A stretch of DNA of 64,000 bases from CAZYSK01 sp964649415 (lineage in GTDB: Bacteria; Chloroflexota; Anaerolineae; B4-G1): NCBI GenBank assembly GCA_964649415.1, contig CAZYSK010000014.1, forward strand, positions 1-64,000, read 5' to 3'. The notes beneath the pieces were generated by a model, which was not told where the DNA came from, made no database searches, and saw only the letters and a list, made by a program, of their open reading frames with translations. How positions within the stretch are numbered: position 1 is the stretch's first letter; each line of letters begins with the position of its first letter. This document shows positions 26,246-34,781 of this stretch, one piece after another. Position numbers and translations under genes: made by a program.

Positions 26246-26980
26246 TCAGTCGCCCCCCCGATCCAGGATCATCCGCCGGAAGGCCTCGGCGCAGGGGAGA
26301 CCAACCTGCTCCCCAGTCTCGGCGGCCCACTGGCGAATCATATCACCGGGGTCCCACCCGCCGGGGAACTGGCTGGCGTGCTGGCGCAGCGCCTCAATCT
26401 TGAGATCGATCATGTCGCTGATGTCTATCCAGGTATCGGGCTCTGTCGCGGAGGCGACAAGGACTTCCTTCACTCGGTATGGCTCCAGGCCCTCCTCGCT
26501 CAGCTCAGCGAAGACCAGGGGCATGGCAGCCGCCGGAAAGACGGCGTCCAGCGCGGCCTGGCCCACGGCGCGATGGTCGGGGTGGTTGATGTACCGGTTG
26601 CCGACGAAGAGGCGCGTCGGATCGTAGCAGAAGACGGTATCTGGCCTGAAGCGACGGATTTCGCGCACCAGGTCCCGGCGCAGCGCCAACGTCGGCTGGA
26701 CTTCGCCGTCGCGGTAGCCCAGAAACACCACCTCTCGCACGCCGACGACACGGGCGGCGGCGCGCTGTTCTGCCTCGCGGGTGCGCCCGACTTCCTCACG
26801 CGTGATGCCCGACTCGTGACTGCCAGCATCGCCGCTGGTAGCCACGACATATACCACCTCGGTCCCGGCCCGGACCCACTTGGCCACGGTGCCCGCCAGG
26901 ACGAAATCCACGTCATCGGGGTGAGCGGCGATAACCATCGCGCGCTCGGGGGGTAGGGGTTCTACGTTGGTATGTATCAT
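26246..26980 (-). CDS. PIG-L/LmbE-family deacetylase
   Basis: A 244-residue Zn-dependent deacetylase. The start at 26980 (MIHTNVEPLPPERAM) has a CGGAG site upstream; the longer frame adds a non-family N-terminus. AHPDDVDF holds two zinc ligands, and NHPDHRAVG holds the third. GYRDGEVQP is also typical. Members remove acetyl groups from N-acetylglucosamine-type substrates. In a glycan-degrading locus it may deacetylate a sugar or a natural-product glycoside. Confidence 0.88.
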   Translation of the reverse strand: MIHTNVEPLPPERAMVIAAHPDDVDFVLAGTVAKWVRAGTEVVYVVATSGDAGSHESGITREEVGRTREAEQRAAARVVGVREVVFLGYRDGEVQPTLALRRDLVREIRRFRPDTVFCYDPTRLFVGNRYINHPDHRAVGQAALDAVFPAAAMPLVFAELSEEGLEPYRVKEVLVASATEPDTWIDISDMIDLKIEALRQHASQFPGGWDPGDMIRQWAAETGEQVGLPCAEAFRRMILDRGGD

Positions 26981-27175
26981 AGCAAACTCCGTATCGCTCC
27001 GCGGCCGATTAAACCACAAAAGCGCGAAGAGCACAAGAGGCCAGGTCCAGTGATGGTGCACATCTCGCAGCTTCTCAGTGGTTCAATGATCCACCGGTTG
27101 CTCCGTGCCGGAAAATGTGATAAGATGCACTCGATCGGCTGCTGGCGGGAGGGGCGTTGATTGCGCACCGATAGA

Positions 27176-27206
27176 TTGTCACGTTGAGCGCCACGTGTGG
27201 TATACT
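27176..27206 (+). promoter_or_regulatory. Possible promoter of the restriction-modification operon
   Basis: TTGTCA (27176-27181) and TATACT (27201-27206) are separated by 19 nt, slightly longer than ideal. The endonuclease ATG follows at 27230 behind AGGGAG. Confidence 0.4.
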
Positions 27207-27229
27207 ATTGCCGTAGGGAGAAAGACCAG

Positions 27230-27799
27230 ATGAAACCACAGTTATCCATGGATAACCTGATCAAGGAAGCGGGCTTGTTCGCTCAGGTGGAGTCTAGTCA
27301 CTTCGATCGTGCCATTTACGGCATCACCGACGGCAAGGCCATCGGAACCTACTTCGAGCACAAATTCCAAACCCACCTCGCCGCGAGATACAACTACGAG
27401 CAGGGCAGCTCAGCAAGTGGCATAGATTTCCCTGGCCTGGGTTATTCCCTGTTGGTGTTTGTCTACGAGAAGACCGATGATCCAGCAACTGAAATGGGAA
27501 GACTCAGCATAGTCAACACGGTCTTTGTGGATCAGTGCCGAACGGCTGATTTCCAAACGACTGTTGGAATCCAACAAATCCTACAGAATGATGGCAACAC
27601 AGATGACCTTGTGGGTTTCATGGAAGACAGACGCTTGCCTGTGGATGACATTCAAGCTCAAAAGCTTGCTCAAGAGATTCTCCAGAATCCCCCCGAGACG
27701 GGATACTTGACCATCTCCAACGCACTTCAATGGAGGCTTCAATATCGTCGGGTAATCGAGAACGCTGGCAACGTGGACGGTATCCTGCGAATCCGATAA
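27230..27799 (+). CDS. Type II restriction endonuclease-like protein, probably missing its catalytic segment
   Basis: A 189-residue protein. Two blocks recall a known restriction-enzyme family: GKAIGTYFEHKFQTHLAARYNYEQGSSASGIDFPG near the start, and the C-terminal RTADFQTT, FMEDRRLPVDDIQA and GYLTISNALQWRLQY. In the relatives I recall, a stretch with a D...xK catalytic pair (DIKVTS-like) lies between the SGIDFPGL block and the GYSLLVFVYEK block. Here they join directly at about residue 70 (near 27440). If so, an in-frame deletion of about 30 codons has removed the active site while keeping the frame open. The cognate-type methyltransferase follows after 5 nt. Confidence 0.65.
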   Translation: MKPQLSMDNLIKEAGLFAQVESSHFDRAIYGITDGKAIGTYFEHKFQTHLAARYNYEQGSSASGIDFPGLGYSLLVFVYEKTDDPATEMGRLSIVNTVFVDQCRTADFQTTVGIQQILQNDGNTDDLVGFMEDRRLPVDDIQAQKLAQEILQNPPETGYLTISNALQWRLQYRRVIENAGNVDGILRIR

Positions 27800-27804
27800 G
27801 CAAG

Positions 27805-29343
27805 ATGAACGCGAGAAACTCCACCCACAGAATAGAGTTTGGAGATTTCCAAACCCCAACCGATCTGGCAAGTGAGATCTGTGAGTTTTTGTTCGCAGAA
27901 GGGGTGAGACCCAGTTCCATTGTTGAGCCTACCTGCGGCGAGGGAAATCTGCTATTGTCCGCTCTTGACCGATTTCCGTCTGTAGTAAGGGCAGTCGGCG
28001 TTGACATTAGTTCTAAGCATGTTGAGCGCGCCAGGAACAGGTTGAGAACACGCCCATACGCTGAAAGAGCGGTCGTCTTCCGAGACACCTTCTTTGACGT
28101 AGATTGGGGGAAGCTTCTCACGGATCTACCTGATCCGATACTCGTTATTGGGAATCCTCCTTGGGTAACGAGCTCGGAGTTAGCAGGTCTAGACAGCGCC
28201 AATCTGCCAAAGAAGACCAACTTCCAAGGACTCTCTGGCCTCGATGCCAAAACGGGCAAGAGCAATTTCGACATATCGGAATGGATGTTGGTCCACATTC
28301 TGGAGTCCCTCGACCATCACGACGCGACCATGGCAATGCTATGCAAGACAAGCGTTGCACGCAAAGTGCTTGTTCATGCTTGGAAGCGAAATCTCCCATT
28401 GGGATCGTCACGAATTCACCTCATTGATGCCAAGGAAGCATTTGGTGCCTCGGTAGATGCTTGTCTTCTATTCTGCGGTATTTCGAAAAGTGAGAGACAA
28501 GACCAGATTTGCCATGTCTATAGGGGGATTTCCGACGACGTACTCGCAACATCGTTCGGCTACAGGAATAACGATCTAGTTGCAGACATCGGCTGCTATG
28601 AGCAATGGAGACATCTTGAGGGTGGAAACCCATACAGATGGCGCTCAGGCATAAAGCACGATTGTTCGAAGGTCATGGAACTCGAAAGGGAGGATCAGGG
28701 TTTCAGGAATAAGCTGGGAGAGCTGTACAATCTGGAGGCCACGTACATATACCCGATGCTTAAGAGCTCCGACGTTGCGAGGGAACGCGTTCCTGTGCCA
28801 TCACGATGGATGCTGGTCACACAGAAAACCATCGGAGAAGACACTGCTCCCATCAAGTTCATAGCCCCCAAGACGTGGGCGTACCTGATGCACCACAGCG
28901 AGCTTCTTGACAAAAGACGCAGCTCTGTCTACAAGGGACGACCTCGCTTCTCTGTTTTTGGCGTGGGTGTGTATTCCTTCTCGCCTTGGAAGGTAGCCAT
29001 ATCTGGCCTGTACAAGAGACTACACTTCGCTGTAGTCGGTCCACACGCTGGAAAACCCGTTGTGCTAGACGATACGTGCTATTCCATCCCATGCCAAAGT
29101 GAGAATGAGGCTCACTACCTGGGCAGACTACTGAACTCGAAAGTGGCAGAAGAGTTCTTCAGAGCATTCATTTTCTGGGATGCGAAGAGGCCTATCACGG
29201 TCAGTATACTCAACAGACTGAATCTAATTGCGCTTGCCAGAGAACTGGGCTCTGAAGATGCAATACTGGTATTCCTGGCCTCTAGCGGGTCTCTTCTATC
29301 TCACAGGCAGTTAGCTTTGTTTGAGATGGAGAAGGCCATCTAA
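27805..29343 (+). CDS. DNA adenine methyltransferase of a type II restriction-modification system
   Basis: A 512-residue SAM-dependent methyltransferase. Motif I is EPTCGEGNLL (about 41-50). Motif IV is NPPW (117-120), typical of N6-adenine enzymes. The C-terminal half (from about residue 210) is the likely target-recognition region, with TYIYPMLKSSDV and LGRLLNSKVAEEFFRAF resembling SacI/TaqI-type MTases. The start at 27805 directly follows the endonuclease stop. The pair forms one operon. With the endonuclease apparently crippled, it may act as a solitary or protective methylase. Confidence 0.85.
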   Translation: MNARNSTHRIEFGDFQTPTDLASEICEFLFAEGVRPSSIVEPTCGEGNLLLSALDRFPSVVRAVGVDISSKHVERARNRLRTRPYAERAVVFRDTFFDVDWGKLLTDLPDPILVIGNPPWVTSSELAGLDSANLPKKTNFQGLSGLDAKTGKSNFDISEWMLVHILESLDHHDATMAMLCKTSVARKVLVHAWKRNLPLGSSRIHLIDAKEAFGASVDACLLFCGISKSERQDQICHVYRGISDDVLATSFGYRNNDLVADIGCYEQWRHLEGGNPYRWRSGIKHDCSKVMELEREDQGFRNKLGELYNLEATYIYPMLKSSDVARERVPVPSRWMLVTQKTIGEDTAPIKFIAPKTWAYLMHHSELLDKRRSSVYKGRPRFSVFGVGVYSFSPWKVAISGLYKRLHFAVVGPHAGKPVVLDDTCYSIPCQSENEAHYLGRLLNSKVAEEFFRAFIFWDAKRPITVSILNRLNLIALARELGSEDAILVFLASSGSLLSHRQLALFEMEKAI

Positions 29344-29494
29344 GCGGCGTTTCTGCAAGCCCTATTGGTCAGTCACCAGGTAGCCTGAGCGGGTCAAAGG
29401 GGAAGGACAGCTACCAGGAAGCGATGGGCCAACAGTGTCAAGCCCCAATCAAACGTTCGGCGACCTGGCGTGAAGCCCCCACCCGGAGGTAGTC

Positions 29495-29896
29495 GTGGCT
29501 CGTGCTGGCAATAGCCCCAACCAAACGAGTAAGTGGGTGCGTTGGATCGCGAGAGCCTGGAGCGTGGTGGTTATTGGCGTCACCGCCTTTATGATCATCG
29601 CCCACGCCGTGATCCCAGAGCCAGGTGAGGCCGACTATCCCCCGATCGAGAATCTACTTCCCGTGCTCATGTGCGTGAGCGTCGCCGGGCTGGGTGTCGC
29701 CTGGCGCTGGGAGGGACTGGGTGGGGCCATCAACGTGGTCTTTTTCCTGGCGAACCTTGGACTGTACTGGGCCATTCGAGGGTACTTCATGCCGCTCAGA
29801 GCAGTTGCGGTCTTGTCGCTCGCCCTCGCTCCCGGGATACTGTTCTTGCTGTGCTGGTGGAGGACAAGACCAAAGCAAGCTCTGAAAGACGCCTGA
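29495..29896 (+). CDS. Hypothetical small membrane protein
   Basis: A 133-residue protein with about four TM helices starting near residue 18. The GTG start has GGAGGT 5 nt upstream. I recognise no domain. It lies between the methyltransferase and another small gene on the same strand. Confidence 0.65.
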   Translation: MARAGNSPNQTSKWVRWIARAWSVVVIGVTAFMIIAHAVIPEPGEADYPPIENLLPVLMCVSVAGLGVAWRWEGLGGAINVVFFLANLGLYWAIRGYFMPLRAVAVLSLALAPGILFLLCWWRTRPKQALKDA

Positions 29897-29970
29897 CCCC
29901 TCCATGTACAATCCGCCTGGCCGAAACCACACAACGCGACTCGTTCGCCCGCTGCGCGGGGGATAGGTGA

Positions 29971-30540
29971 GTGATCGGCACTCTGAGATCCTTGCAGGAG
30001 AGTTTCAGGCACAGGTGGCTCGCCAACATCTTGACCCCATATCTCAAGAGCTGTCGTACTGTGCTGGATATAGGCGCGGCGTCAGGCAGGCTGGCCGAGA
30101 GGCTTGGGCGCAAACAGCCACGCCTGAACCTGATAGGCGTGGAGGTACTACCCAGTTCGCAGCCCTGTATCCCCATGGTACAGGCCAATGGAAAGCGCCT
30201 GCCTTTTGCCAGCGGAACCTTCGACTGCGTGATGATGGTGGATGTCCTGCATCACGACAGTTGCCCGCGGGGATTACTGGAAGAGGCGGGAAGGATTGCT
30301 AGAGATCGCGTTCTGATCAAGGATCACTATTGGACGACCAAGCTGGACCTCGCTTTCCTACGCTGTGCCGACTACATCGGCAACAGGCTGTACGGGGTCA
30401 AGCTGCCCTACGTCTTTCTGAAGCTGGAGTCGTGGCATAGCCTGTTCAAGAGCACCGGCTTGAGGATAGCGCGATCTTCGAGGTTTCGCTTCAATGCCAT
30501 GGATCCGTGCAAGCACGTGATTTTCGACCTGCGGACATAG
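29971..30540 (+). CDS. Class I SAM-dependent methyltransferase
   Basis: A 189-residue Methyltransf_11-type enzyme. The SAM-binding motif is VLDIGAASGRLAERLG (about 27-42), with the post-II and motif IV region DCVMMVDVLHHDSCPRGLLEEAGRI. The start is GTG 29971; the ribosome binding site is weak. The substrate is unknown. It is followed by a palindromic repeat cluster. Confidence 0.82.
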   Translation: MIGTLRSLQESFRHRWLANILTPYLKSCRTVLDIGAASGRLAERLGRKQPRLNLIGVEVLPSSQPCIPMVQANGKRLPFASGTFDCVMMVDVLHHDSCPRGLLEEAGRIARDRVLIKDHYWTTKLDLAFLRCADYIGNRLYGVKLPYVFLKLESWHSLFKSTGLRIARSSRFRFNAMDPCKHVIFDLRT

Positions 30541-30575
30541 CCAAGCGACAGGTCCAGCAGGCCGATCATCTTTAC

Positions 30576-30669
30576 AAAGGCGCCATTCTGATGGCGCGCG
30601 CGATCATCCATACGAAGGCGCCATTCTGATGGCGCGCGATCATCCGTACAAAGGCGCCAAAATCGGCGC
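30576..30669. repeat. Cluster of palindromic repeats (about 36 bp units)
   Basis: The unit AAGGCGCCATTCTGATGGCG continues with CGC and ATCATCCATAC. Two full units (30577-30614 and 30615-30649) and a partial third (AAAGGCGCC then AATCGGCGC) are present. GCGCCAT-TCTG-ATGGCGC is a 7-bp hairpin with a 4-nt loop. The same unit occurs inside the GH106 gene at 23849-23903, and a decayed copy lies in the vWA-SIR2 gene near 59206-59232. Confidence 0.8.
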
Positions 30670-30693
30670 TGTCACCGTGGAGGATATGCTGTC

Positions 30694-31056
30694 ATGGAGC
30701 ATACTGAGGTTGCACCGGTCAAACCCACGATCTCTTTCGACGCGCTCGACCAGGTCGACATCCGGGTCGGGACAATCGAACTGGTGGAGGACGTGCCCAA
30801 GTCGGACAAGCTGGTGAAACTCACCGTCGACTTCGGCGACCACAGGAGGGTGATCCTGGTAGGGATGAAGCAGGAGCGCGAGAATCCGAAGGAGATCGAG
30901 GGGAAGCAGGCGCTATTCGTGGTCAACCTCGAACCCAAGAAGATGATGGGCGAGGTCTCTGAGGGGATGTTGTTCGACATCGGATATGCCGATGGCATCA
31001 CGCCTGTGTTGGCCACACCTGAGAAACCGGTGCCCAACGGCGTAAGAGCAGGGTGA
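30694..31056 (+). CDS. tRNA-binding domain protein (CsaA/EMAP-like)
   Basis: A 120-residue protein with an OB-fold tRNA-binding domain: QVDIRVGTIELVEDVPKSDKL near the start and the LxVGMK, GKQALFVVNLEPKKMMGEVSEGMLF core. CsaA proteins act as chaperones or tRNA-binding proteins, and the same domain forms the C-terminus of methionyl-tRNA synthetase. Here it is a free-standing gene, with its own GGATATG-like upstream region. Confidence 0.87.
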   Translation: MEHTEVAPVKPTISFDALDQVDIRVGTIELVEDVPKSDKLVKLTVDFGDHRRVILVGMKQERENPKEIEGKQALFVVNLEPKKMMGEVSEGMLFDIGYADGITPVLATPEKPVPNGVRAG

Positions 31057-31155
31057 AGGAAGGAAGGGAACCAGGTTCTTCAAGCGAGGGCACAGCGCTG
31101 AGCACCTGGTTTCTCTCGTCCAGGAGCGTTCAATCATTCAGGCAGGAAGGCAGCT

Positions 31156-31659
31156 ATGGAAACGAAGATCGTAGAAAAAGGCCCGATTCTGCTGGTGGGG
31201 CTCAGCTTCTTCGGGGACCCGTTCCAGATGAGCGGCGCGTGGACCGAGGAGAACGAGATCGGCAGGCTCTGGACGCGGTTGATGAACTACCTGACCCACA
31301 ATAGCGACCGCATCAGGCACGTCAAGAGCTACGAGACTAGCTACGAACTGCACATCGAGCACGAGGAGACGGCACTGATTGGGGAGTTCGAGGTATTCGT
31401 GGGAATAGAGGTGGACAAGCTAGAGGACGTGCCCGTGCAACTCGTCGTCAAGATACTGCCGCCCTCCAGGTACGCCGTGTTCACGATCACAGGCCAGATG
31501 ATCGCATCCGACTGGTCGCGCATGGTCTACGGTGAGTGGCTGCCTGAATCCGGTCACGAGGCGATTCCCGGGTATTCTTTCCAACTGTACGACCAACGCT
31601 TCAAGGGCACGCAGAATCTGGACGAATCGGCGCTGGACGTCTACATCCCCATCGCGTAG
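31156..31659 (+). CDS. GyrI-like effector-binding domain protein
   Basis: A 167-residue protein with the GyrI/AraC effector-binding fold. It has an N-terminal strand with VEKGPILLVGLSFFGDP, the RYAVFTITGQM core strand, EWLPESGHEA and the C-terminal strand LDVYIPIA. This family binds small hydrophobic compounds, or DNA gyrase in the type member. It precedes an AraC regulator carrying the same domain type and could act as a companion ligand sequester. GGAAGGCAGCT is a weak ribosome binding site. Confidence 0.8.
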   Translation: METKIVEKGPILLVGLSFFGDPFQMSGAWTEENEIGRLWTRLMNYLTHNSDRIRHVKSYETSYELHIEHEETALIGEFEVFVGIEVDKLEDVPVQLVVKILPPSRYAVFTITGQMIASDWSRMVYGEWLPESGHEAIPGYSFQLYDQRFKGTQNLDESALDVYIPIA

Positions 31660-31740
31660 CGCCTTCGCCCTGCGCGGACGTCTTGAGCACTCATCCCCCG
31701 CACTCAGCCGGGACAGACGCTCGCTTCACGAGAGCAGCAG

Positions 31741-32601
31741 ATGCCGAATATCACGCCCATCTACCAGGCAATCGAATTCATTGAGGATCACCTGAGGCAG
31801 GCGATCACCGTCGCCAACATCGCCGATGCCGCCTCGTATTCGCTCTATCACTTCTGCCGGATGTTCAACCAGGCCACCCACCACTCCCCCTACGACTACC
31901 TGATGCGCCGCAGGCTCTCCGAATCCGCCCGCGACCTGCTCGCGACCGACAAAAAGATCATCGAGATCGCGCTGGACTACCAGTTCAACAGCCCAGAGGC
32001 GTACTCGCGCGCCTTCAAGCGTATGTTCAACGTGCAGCCCACGCGCTGGAAAAGGCAAGGCAGCCCGGACCGGCGGTTCCTGATGTCCCGGCTGACGCGC
32101 GAGCACATCGCGCACAGAAGCCGGGGCGGCTACCGGCGCCCCGCGCTGGAGAACCGGAACGCCCTGCAACTCGCCGGGCTCATGACGCTGGTCCAGGATG
32201 ATCCGGCGGACATTGTGCAACTCTGGAAAGTGTTCGTTCAGGAGCTGAAGCGGGCCGGCGGGGTGCCTGACCCAGCGGACTACTACGGCATCGTCTGGCA
32301 TCCTCGGGGCTGGGAGCGGAGTGGGTTTCTCTACATGGCGGCAGTGGAAGTGGAAACCCTGGACCTCACGGAATCCGCACTAATCAGCAAGACGCTTCCC
32401 CCGCTGCGGTGTGCCCGCTTCATCCACAAAGGTCCCCACAATGATCGCTATCTCACGCTCGACTATATGTACCAAACGTGGCTGCCCCAATCGGGCCAGA
32501 AGCTATCCTACCCGCTGGAGATCGAGTGCTACGGGCACGACCTCCGAGGCCTGGATGCCGAAGACACGGAATGGGCAATTCTCATTCCCGTCGAAGCGTG
32601 A
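31741..32601 (+). CDS. AraC-family regulator with C-terminal GyrI-like effector domain
   Basis: A 286-residue regulator. The first ~105 residues hold the two AraC helix-turn-helix motifs (VANIADAASYSLYHFCRMFNQATHHSP and IIEIALDYQFNSPEAYSRAFKRMF, then QPTRWKRQG). The remainder is a GyrI-like domain ending AILIPVEA. This layout (Rob/SoxS-like HTH plus effector domain) is common in regulators of drug or stress genes. The adjacent free-standing GyrI-like gene has the same domain type. A hairpin follows the stop codon. Confidence 0.9.
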   Translation: MPNITPIYQAIEFIEDHLRQAITVANIADAASYSLYHFCRMFNQATHHSPYDYLMRRRLSESARDLLATDKKIIEIALDYQFNSPEAYSRAFKRMFNVQPTRWKRQGSPDRRFLMSRLTREHIAHRSRGGYRRPALENRNALQLAGLMTLVQDDPADIVQLWKVFVQELKRAGGVPDPADYYGIVWHPRGWERSGFLYMAAVEVETLDLTESALISKTLPPLRCARFIHKGPHNDRYLTLDYMYQTWLPQSGQKLSYPLEIECYGHDLRGLDAEDTEWAILIPVEA

Positions 32602-32626
32602 CGTCGCCCCGCAAGAATTGTCAAGT

Positions 32627-32648
32627 CTCGCCCCACACGGGCGAGTTT
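32627..32648 (+). terminator. Possible terminator after the AraC gene
   Basis: CTCGCCC and GGGCGAG form a 7-bp stem with a 5-nt loop followed by only TTT and a C-run. It is weak as an intrinsic terminator. Confidence 0.35.
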
Positions 32649-32743
32649 CCCCCCAAAATCGAGCAAGCCATATCAAGACAGATCCCAGGCTTGGGCGTAT
32701 ACTGTCCTTGTAGCAACCACTTCAAGAGCAAAGGAGATGAACG

Positions 32744-33226
32744 ATGAGTAACGAACCCAGCCAAGGACAGACGTACCAGATGCAGCCCATCGGAACTGTG
32801 CACAGCTCGGACGGCGGCAACTACCTGGAGATATTCGAGCCCTTCCGGCCTGCGCTGAAGCAACTCGACCAGTTCAGCCACGTCGTCGTCGTGTGGTGGG
32901 CCGACCAACACGACAACGCGGAGAGCCGGGGCATGATGCAGACCCGGCCACCGTACGCCGACGACAAGCTGACCGGCGTCTTCGCCTGCCGGGCGGAGTA
33001 CCGCCCTAACCCGATCGCCATCACGACGACCCGCATCCTGGCGGTGGACGAGGAGCAGGGAACAGTCCAGGTCACCTACATGGATGCGTACGACGGGACG
33101 CCGATCGTGGATCTGAAGGCATACTTCCCAGTGTGCGACCGGGTGAAGGAGGCACACATCCCTGAGTGGCTGTCCGAGTGGCCGGAGTGGCTGCCCGAGC
33201 AAGAGGACTTCTCAGTGGAAGACTGA
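32744..33226 (+). CDS. TrmO/TsaA-family tRNA (t6A37) N6-methyltransferase-like protein
   Basis: A 160-residue protein of the YaeB/UPF0066 fold, a small SAM-binding beta-barrel. Landmarks are PIGTVHS near the start, LDQFSHVVVVWW, GVFACRAEYRPNPIAITTTRIL and the C-terminal GTPIVDLKAYFPVCDRVKEA. The YRPNPI motif is diagnostic. In E. coli, TrmO methylates t6A37 in tRNA-Thr. AAGGAG lies 7 nt before the ATG. Confidence 0.83.
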   Translation: MSNEPSQGQTYQMQPIGTVHSSDGGNYLEIFEPFRPALKQLDQFSHVVVVWWADQHDNAESRGMMQTRPPYADDKLTGVFACRAEYRPNPIAITTTRILAVDEEQGTVQVTYMDAYDGTPIVDLKAYFPVCDRVKEAHIPEWLSEWPEWLPEQEDFSVED

Positions 33227-33826
33227 CGGGCAACCGTACACTCGCGGCACAACCTCGACTGATCACGGGTTCCCGGTTTCGCTTCGCCCCGACCTCACGG
33301 GGCGGGCGGGGCCGGGAACCTGTGCTTGTCCGCGTTGACTCCGACCGTCTGCGGTCGGCACCGTCTGCGACTATGCAGCAGCGAAGCGCTTCCTATGACT
33401 CAGGAGCAATCAGTGGGCATGGACAGCCAGATGGCGATGCGACCGCCCCATCCCATGGTCATCCCGAGCACACGCCTGGCTCTCCGGGCAGAGACGGTGA
33501 GACGCCAAGAGAAGCAGGCAGGGGATGGGAGTTCTTTGCCTACACGCCCCCGATTCCTCGGGAAGTTGACTCATCATCCAGGAATCTCTGCGCTTGTGCC
33601 TCGTTGCGGCTCTGCGCTAGACCCGATTCCCGACAAACGCGACCAAGGATCAGGAGGACAAGCGCGAATGGGCATTAGGGACCATCGCGCGCGCCCTGAA
33701 TTGCATCCTGGTGAGCTGTCTATATAATGGTTGGCACGGACCCACGCCGCTGTGGGCGGGTTCAGGCGGGTGTGAGGGCGGTATAACGGGCACCGGGCGT
33801 GGCATTCGACCCAGGAGGGATGAGAC
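33227..33826. other. 600-bp intergenic region with palindromes
   Basis: I see no convincing gene. The region holds a nested palindrome at 33268-33320 (GGTTCCCGG with CCGGGAACC, enclosing GCCCCG-acctca-CGGGGC) and a small hairpin CCGACCG-tctg-CGGTCGG at 33341-33358. An open frame spanning 33166-33678 has biased composition and no domain. Confidence 0.5.
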
Positions 33827-34686
33827 GTGGATACGGATGGAATCGCAGCGGCTTACGAGCAACTGATAGGCCGATTCGTCCAATGGGCTCAGACAGAGGA
33901 CAACGTCCGCGCCGCGATTGTCATCGGCTCCCGAGCGCGGGTCGATCACCCGGCCGACGAATGGTCCGATCTGGATGTGCTCATCTTCGCAGAGGACCCA
34001 GAGCCCTATTGGGCGACGACCGGCTGGCTTCACAACGTGGGCAACCCGTGGCTGACCTTCGTTGAGCCGACGCCGGATGGAAATGGGTTCGAGCGGAGGG
34101 TGCTGTTTGAGGGGGGATTGGACGTAGATTTCGCACCCGACCCCGTCGCAGGTCTGCGGCACATGCTGGATCATGGCTTTCCACCAGACGTCGCAGACAT
34201 GGTTCACCGTGGCGTGCGGTTCCTGGTGGATAAGGAGGGTTTTGCGGAGCGACTTCAGGGTGTCAAGGTTGATCTGCCCACCTATTGCCCACCGACCGAA
34301 TCCGAGTTTCTCAACCTGGTGCACGATTTCTGGTATCACACGGTTTGGACTGGGAAGCACCTGCGCCGCGGGGAACTATGGTGGGCGAAATCCTGTTGTG
34401 ATAGCTACCTCAAGCATCTCCTGCGCCAGATGCTTGAGTGGCATGCCCGGGCATCCAGGGGCGAGGGGGTGGATACCTGGATGCGCGGGCGGTGGCATCC
34501 TTGCCGCTGGTCTTCGCCCACTACGACGCGGAAGACGCATGGCGGGCGTTGATGGCAACGATGGACCTCTTCCGGTGGGTGGCGGTCGAGACCGCGGATC
34601 AATGGGGATACGCGTATCCCCGATCTGGCGAAGCGCGCGCAGTGGAACTCGTACAGGGACTGTATTCGGGCAGAACGCATCCGTAG
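33827..34686 (+). pseudogene. Frameshifted aminoglycoside 6-adenylyltransferase-like (AadK/Ant6) gene
   Basis: The frame from GTG 33827 (AGGAGG 8 nt upstream) encodes a nucleotidyltransferase of the AadK type, with VIGSRARVDHPADEWSDLDVLIF holding the catalytic GSxx...DxD pattern. Similarity runs to about residue 220, ends as DTWMRGR, and this frame then stops at 34552. The family C-terminus continues in the next frame (34500-34686) as LPLVFAHYDAEDAWRALMATMDLFRWVAVETADQWGYAYP. The two parts are offset by a small out-of-frame deletion near 34490-34500. The product is therefore truncated, and the gene is probably dead or partly active. Confidence 0.7.
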
Positions 34687-34781
34687 CACCCCGCACCAAG
34701 GGGTATCCGGAGAGGCACGCGCTACCCTCGTTACTGGATTTCGTGGCAACATGCAGCTCGAACTACAGGAGGCAAGCAACC

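Noticed and set aside
33166..33678. A 170-codon plus frame between trmO-like and aadK-like genes
   Set aside because: It overlaps the end of the TrmO gene, contains palindromes and has biased composition without a domain.
34480..34510. Programmed frameshift in the aadK-like gene
   Set aside because: No slippery heptamer or downstream structure is apparent, and the alignment suggests a small deletion, so a mutation is more likely.
34173..34781. Upstream extension of the beta-helix lipoprotein frame
   Set aside because: The frame is open from 34173 but the signal peptide and ribosome binding site place the start at 34782; the upstream part overlaps the aadK-like gene.
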